64,000 bases of DNA from Enterovibrio nigricans DSM 22720 (GTDB lineage: Bacteria > Pseudomonadota > Gammaproteobacteria > Enterobacterales > Vibrionaceae): positions 62,001-126,000 of the forward strand of contig NZ_FUXU01000006.1 in NCBI RefSeq assembly GCF_900167155.1. Reading direction: 5' to 3'. Below, piece by piece: positions 61,360-64,000 of this stretch. Within the stretch, counting starts at the first letter, position 1, and each line of letters begins with the position of its first letter. Made by a program: the position numbers and the translations under genes. The notes under the pieces were generated by a model, which was not told the origin of the DNA, ran no database searches, and saw only the letters and a program-made list of their open reading frames with translations.

Positions 61360-63870
61360 ATGAACAACAAAGCTTTTCTCAGAGGGCTCATCGCTGCCGC
61401 TGTGTCCGTAGGGGGTTCATTCCCTGCGCTCGCAGCACCTGGGGCGCCCGTCATCTCATGGATGGAAACAAATTTCTCCATCATCGAAGTGAACGACGCA
61501 GCCACTGCGTACAAAGATCTCGTTACAGTAAAACCTTATGCAGAAGTGCCGGTGGCATGGGATCGCTGGTCTGGTGAACCAGCAGACTCTTGGCGAGTAT
61601 TGCTCAATGGAGTAACGGTGCATGAAGCTGCCTTAACACCCTCTGCGAGTCAAAAGGAATCGACCATTCTACAGGTCACTAAAGGTGGCCAATACGATAT
61701 GGTCGTGGAGCTGTGTAGCGGAACTGGCACATCACAAGCATGTACACCAAGTGCACCTACGCCCATTGTTGTTGCCGACACTGATGGTAGCCACCTCGAC
61801 CCACTTCCTATGAATGTGGACCCAAACAATGGTAACTACACCACACCAGCCAACACTGTGGTTGGTGCCTATTTTGTTGAGTGGGGTGTTTATGGGCGCG
61901 AATTCCCTGTTGATAAAATCCCGGCCCAAAACCTAACCCACATCATCTACGGCTTCATCCCCATTTGTGGCAACAACCCATCACTGGCAGATGGCCCTCT
62001 TGCAGCTCTTAATCGCGCCTGTGTTGGCACACAAGATTACGAAGTTGTCATTCACGATCCTTGGGCTGCGGTTCAAATGCCACACGCTCAATCAGGTCAG
62101 ACCCATTCGTCTTCATATAAAGGAACGTATGGTCAGATCATGGCACTCAAACAACGCTATCCTGATCTGAAAATCTTGCCATCCATAGGCGGCTGGACAC
62201 TGTCTGACCCTTTCTATGAGTTTGGCGACAAAGTAAAACGAGACACGTTTGTCGCATCAGTGAAGACATTCCTTCAAACCTGGAAATTCTATGATGGTGT
62301 AGATATCGACTGGGAATACCCCGGCGGTCAAGGCTCGAATCCTAACTTAGGAAACCCGGCGACCGATGGCGACACATACGCCCTATTAATGCAAGACCTC
62401 CGCGCAATGCTTGATTCGCTATCTGCCGAAACAGGACGCACCTACGAACTGACTTCAGCAGTTGGCGTCGGATACGACAAAATTGAAGACGTAAACTACG
62501 TTGATGCTGTCCCTTACATGGACTACATCTTCGCGATGTCGTATGACTATTACGGTGGCTGGAGCAACGAAGTCGGCCATCAGGCTGCATTGAATTGCGG
62601 CACACATTTGTCAGCTGATCAATGCGCAGGAACGGGACTAGATGAAAATGGCGAGCCGCGCAAGGGACCTGCCTACACCACAACTAACGGTGTAAACCTA
62701 CTTCTCGCTAAAGGCGTTCCGCCTGAAAAACTCGTGATTGGTGCAGCAATGTACGGTCGCGGATGGACCGGCGTAACCGAAGCGAGCATGTCCGATCCTA
62801 CAAACCCAATGACAGGTGTCGGTAACGGTATGGTTGCTGGCTCATGGGAAGACGGCGTCATCGACTATAAAGACATTGTTACTAAGTACGAAAACAACGC
62901 TAGGGTCGTAACCGGATATGACGCACAAGCAGAAGCACCTTGGGCATGGGATCCAGCAAATGGTGATCTTGTAACCTACGACAATAAACGTTCAGTGATG
63001 GCGAAAGGTGCCTATGTTCGTCAAAACAACTTTGCAGGCTTGTTCGCTTGGGAAATCGATGCCGATAACGGTGATATCCTAAACGCAATGCAAGAGTCAT
63101 TGGCTGACGACCCACCACCACCTGGAAATAAAGCGCCGCGTGCTAACGCAGGAGCGGACGTTACCGTTAACACAGCAACCGCTGTAGCCTTGGACGGCAG
63201 CAACTCCACAGACTCAGATGGCCAGATTGTCAGTTATGCTTGGACACAAGCCAGCGGCCCTAGTGTGGCTCTAACTGGCACAAATTCTGCAACAGCATCG
63301 GCAGCCATTCCGGCGATGTCAGTAGATACACAGTACGTATTTACCTTGACGGTCACTGACAACAAAGGCGCAACAGCTCAAGACTCCGTTGTGGTCACGG
63401 CTAAAGCACCAAACACCGGCAATACTGCACCTGTTGCGCAAATTTCTGCGCCAGCATCTGCAGCCGCTGGGACTGTCGTACTGGTTGATGCAAGTGCTTC
63501 AAGTGATGCGGACAACGATACGCTGACGTACACGTGGGATGTGCCCGCAGGTGTTACCGCTAACATCAGCGGCGCCAGCCTGACATTCGAGGCCGGTAGC
63601 TACAATGTTGATACTAACCTTACCTTCACTGTGACAGTGTCTGATGGTCAGCTTCAGAGCAGTGCGTCTGTTAGCGTATTGATTGAGAAAGATGCGCCTG
63701 TTGTGACGTGTCCAAACGCATGGTTAGCGGGTGAAATCTATAACTCTGGCGATGTCGTAACACACAATGGTATAGAGTACTCTGCTAAATGGTGGACAAC
63801 CAATGAAGAACCCGGCACCACAGGTCAATGGGGTGTATGGAAGGAACTTGGCACAGCAACATGTCAGTAA
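61360..63870 (+). CDS. chiA: Secreted chitinase A (GH18) with PKD and chitin-binding domains
   Basis: Exported endochitinase, about 836 residues from ATG 61360 (GAAGGATATTAAG upstream); an ATG five codons earlier is possible. Signal peptide cut at ALA-APG, ChitinaseA N-terminal Ig-like domain (about 27-150), GH18 barrel (about 165-570) with catalytic D315, D317 and E319 in YDGVDIDWEYPGG, two PKD-type domains (about 590-775, ANAGADVTV... and the DADNDTLTYTWDV repeat) and a C-terminal CBM5/12 (784-836; NAWLAGEIYNSGDVV, WWTTNEEPG). Length and order match Vibrio ChiA. It probably leaves the cell by type II secretion. Confidence 0.96.
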   Translation: MNNKAFLRGLIAAAVSVGGSFPALAAPGAPVISWMETNFSIIEVNDAATAYKDLVTVKPYAEVPVAWDRWSGEPADSWRVLLNGVTVHEAALTPSASQKESTILQVTKGGQYDMVVELCSGTGTSQACTPSAPTPIVVADTDGSHLDPLPMNVDPNNGNYTTPANTVVGAYFVEWGVYGREFPVDKIPAQNLTHIIYGFIPICGNNPSLADGPLAALNRACVGTQDYEVVIHDPWAAVQMPHAQSGQTHSSSYKGTYGQIMALKQRYPDLKILPSIGGWTLSDPFYEFGDKVKRDTFVASVKTFLQTWKFYDGVDIDWEYPGGQGSNPNLGNPATDGDTYALLMQDLRAMLDSLSAETGRTYELTSAVGVGYDKIEDVNYVDAVPYMDYIFAMSYDYYGGWSNEVGHQAALNCGTHLSADQCAGTGLDENGEPRKGPAYTTTNGVNLLLAKGVPPEKLVIGAAMYGRGWTGVTEASMSDPTNPMTGVGNGMVAGSWEDGVIDYKDIVTKYENNARVVTGYDAQAEAPWAWDPANGDLVTYDNKRSVMAKGAYVRQNNFAGLFAWEIDADNGDILNAMQESLADDPPPPGNKAPRANAGADVTVNTATAVALDGSNSTDSDGQIVSYAWTQASGPSVALTGTNSATASAAIPAMSVDTQYVFTLTVTDNKGATAQDSVVVTAKAPNTGNTAPVAQISAPASAAAGTVVLVDASASSDADNDTLTYTWDVPAGVTANISGASLTFEAGSYNVDTNLTFTVTVSDGQLQSSASVSVLIEKDAPVVTCPNAWLAGEIYNSGDVVTHNGIEYSAKWWTTNEEPGTTGQWGVWKELGTATCQ

Positions 63871-63902
63871 GCTATTAAGCTAACTCACTCAGCTGGAATA
63901 CA

Positions 63903-63935
63903 AAAAGGGATGCGAATTCGCATCCCTTTTCTTTT
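63903..63935. terminator. Terminator of chiA, probably bidirectional
   Basis: A perfect palindrome AAAAGGGATGCGAA / TTCGCATCCCTTTT (63903-63930) with a T-rich tail, between chiA and a convergent gene. Confidence 0.85.
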
Positions 63936-63947
63936 ATCTGTAAGGCG

Positions 63948-64000
63948 TTACCAGCGTTTGGCGGCGTCTTGATCACTCTCGCGAGCTTCAACCCAACGCT
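63948..64000 (-). CDS. 3' end of a gene running off the window
   Basis: On the minus strand a frame enters at the window edge and ends RWVEARESDQDAAKRW-stop at 63948. The residue mix looks like real coding sequence and the stop lies 18 bases from the chiA terminator, as expected of a convergent neighbour. Too short to identify. Confidence 0.5.
   Translation of the reverse strand, partial: RWVEARESDQDAAKRW

Overview
The window is chromosomal DNA of a marine gammaproteobacterium of the family Vibrionaceae (a Grimontia, Enterovibrio or Photobacterium-like genome is my best guess). The evidence is the gene order lrp/ald-trxB-cydDC-aat-bpt-infA-clpA-clpS-cspD-icd-rluE-mnmA-hflD-purB-roxA and serS-rarA-lolA-ftsK-lrp, protein lengths close to the E. 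coli and Vibrio orthologues, an oppABCDF operon and a secreted Vibrio-type chitinase A. No rRNA, tRNA, CRISPR array or prophage was seen.

Layout. 1-3.6 kb: a chemoreceptor behind a FliA-like promoter, followed by a periplasmic sugar-binding protein whose frame is broken at a run of eight C. 3.9-6.4 kb: three packed genes for an uncharacterised membrane system and an M20 amidohydrolase. 6.4-11.8 kb: an arginine-dependent acid-resistance cluster (adiA, a PotE-type antiporter, a small exported protein and a CysB-like regulator). 12-14.4 kb: a low-molecular-weight phosphatase, a corrinoid adenosyltransferase and a DUF457 membrane protein. 14.6-18.2 kb: a decayed 3.6-kb mobile element inserted inside a CBS-domain gene. 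18.7-25.2 kb: asmA, udk, mrp, metG. 25.3-53 kb: mostly housekeeping genes (tRNA charging and modification, FtsK, LolA, cytochrome bd assembly, N-end-rule proteolysis, translation initiation, TCA cycle, purine synthesis). 52.7 kb: a Cys-rich permease. 53.8-59.7 kb: the opp operon, oppA first on the minus strand. 59.7-61.3 kb: a long region with one small gene and an orphan terminator. 61.4-63.9 kb: chiA.

How genes work together. AdiA consumes a cytoplasmic proton by decarboxylating arginine, and the neighbouring antiporter should exchange product for substrate. CydDC exports thiols needed for cytochrome bd, and TrxB supplies reduced thioredoxin. Aat and Bpt attach destabilising N-terminal residues that ClpS delivers to ClpAP, so the whole N-degron pathway lies within 5 kb. 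OppABCDF imports peptides.

Most notable are: (1) the element in the CBS gene, whose two halves rejoin in frame across a CG dinucleotide, and which carries a truncated serine recombinase, a truncated ATPase, a GCATGT iteron-like array and a folded non-coding left arm; (2) two identical TATTTC-N10-GAAATA dyads, 52 bp apart, bracketing a near-consensus promoter before the Cys-rich permease; (3) single-base losses that break bpt and the sugar-binding protein, and possibly the start of oppA; (4) a 52-residue gene with a strong ribosome-binding site before chiA.
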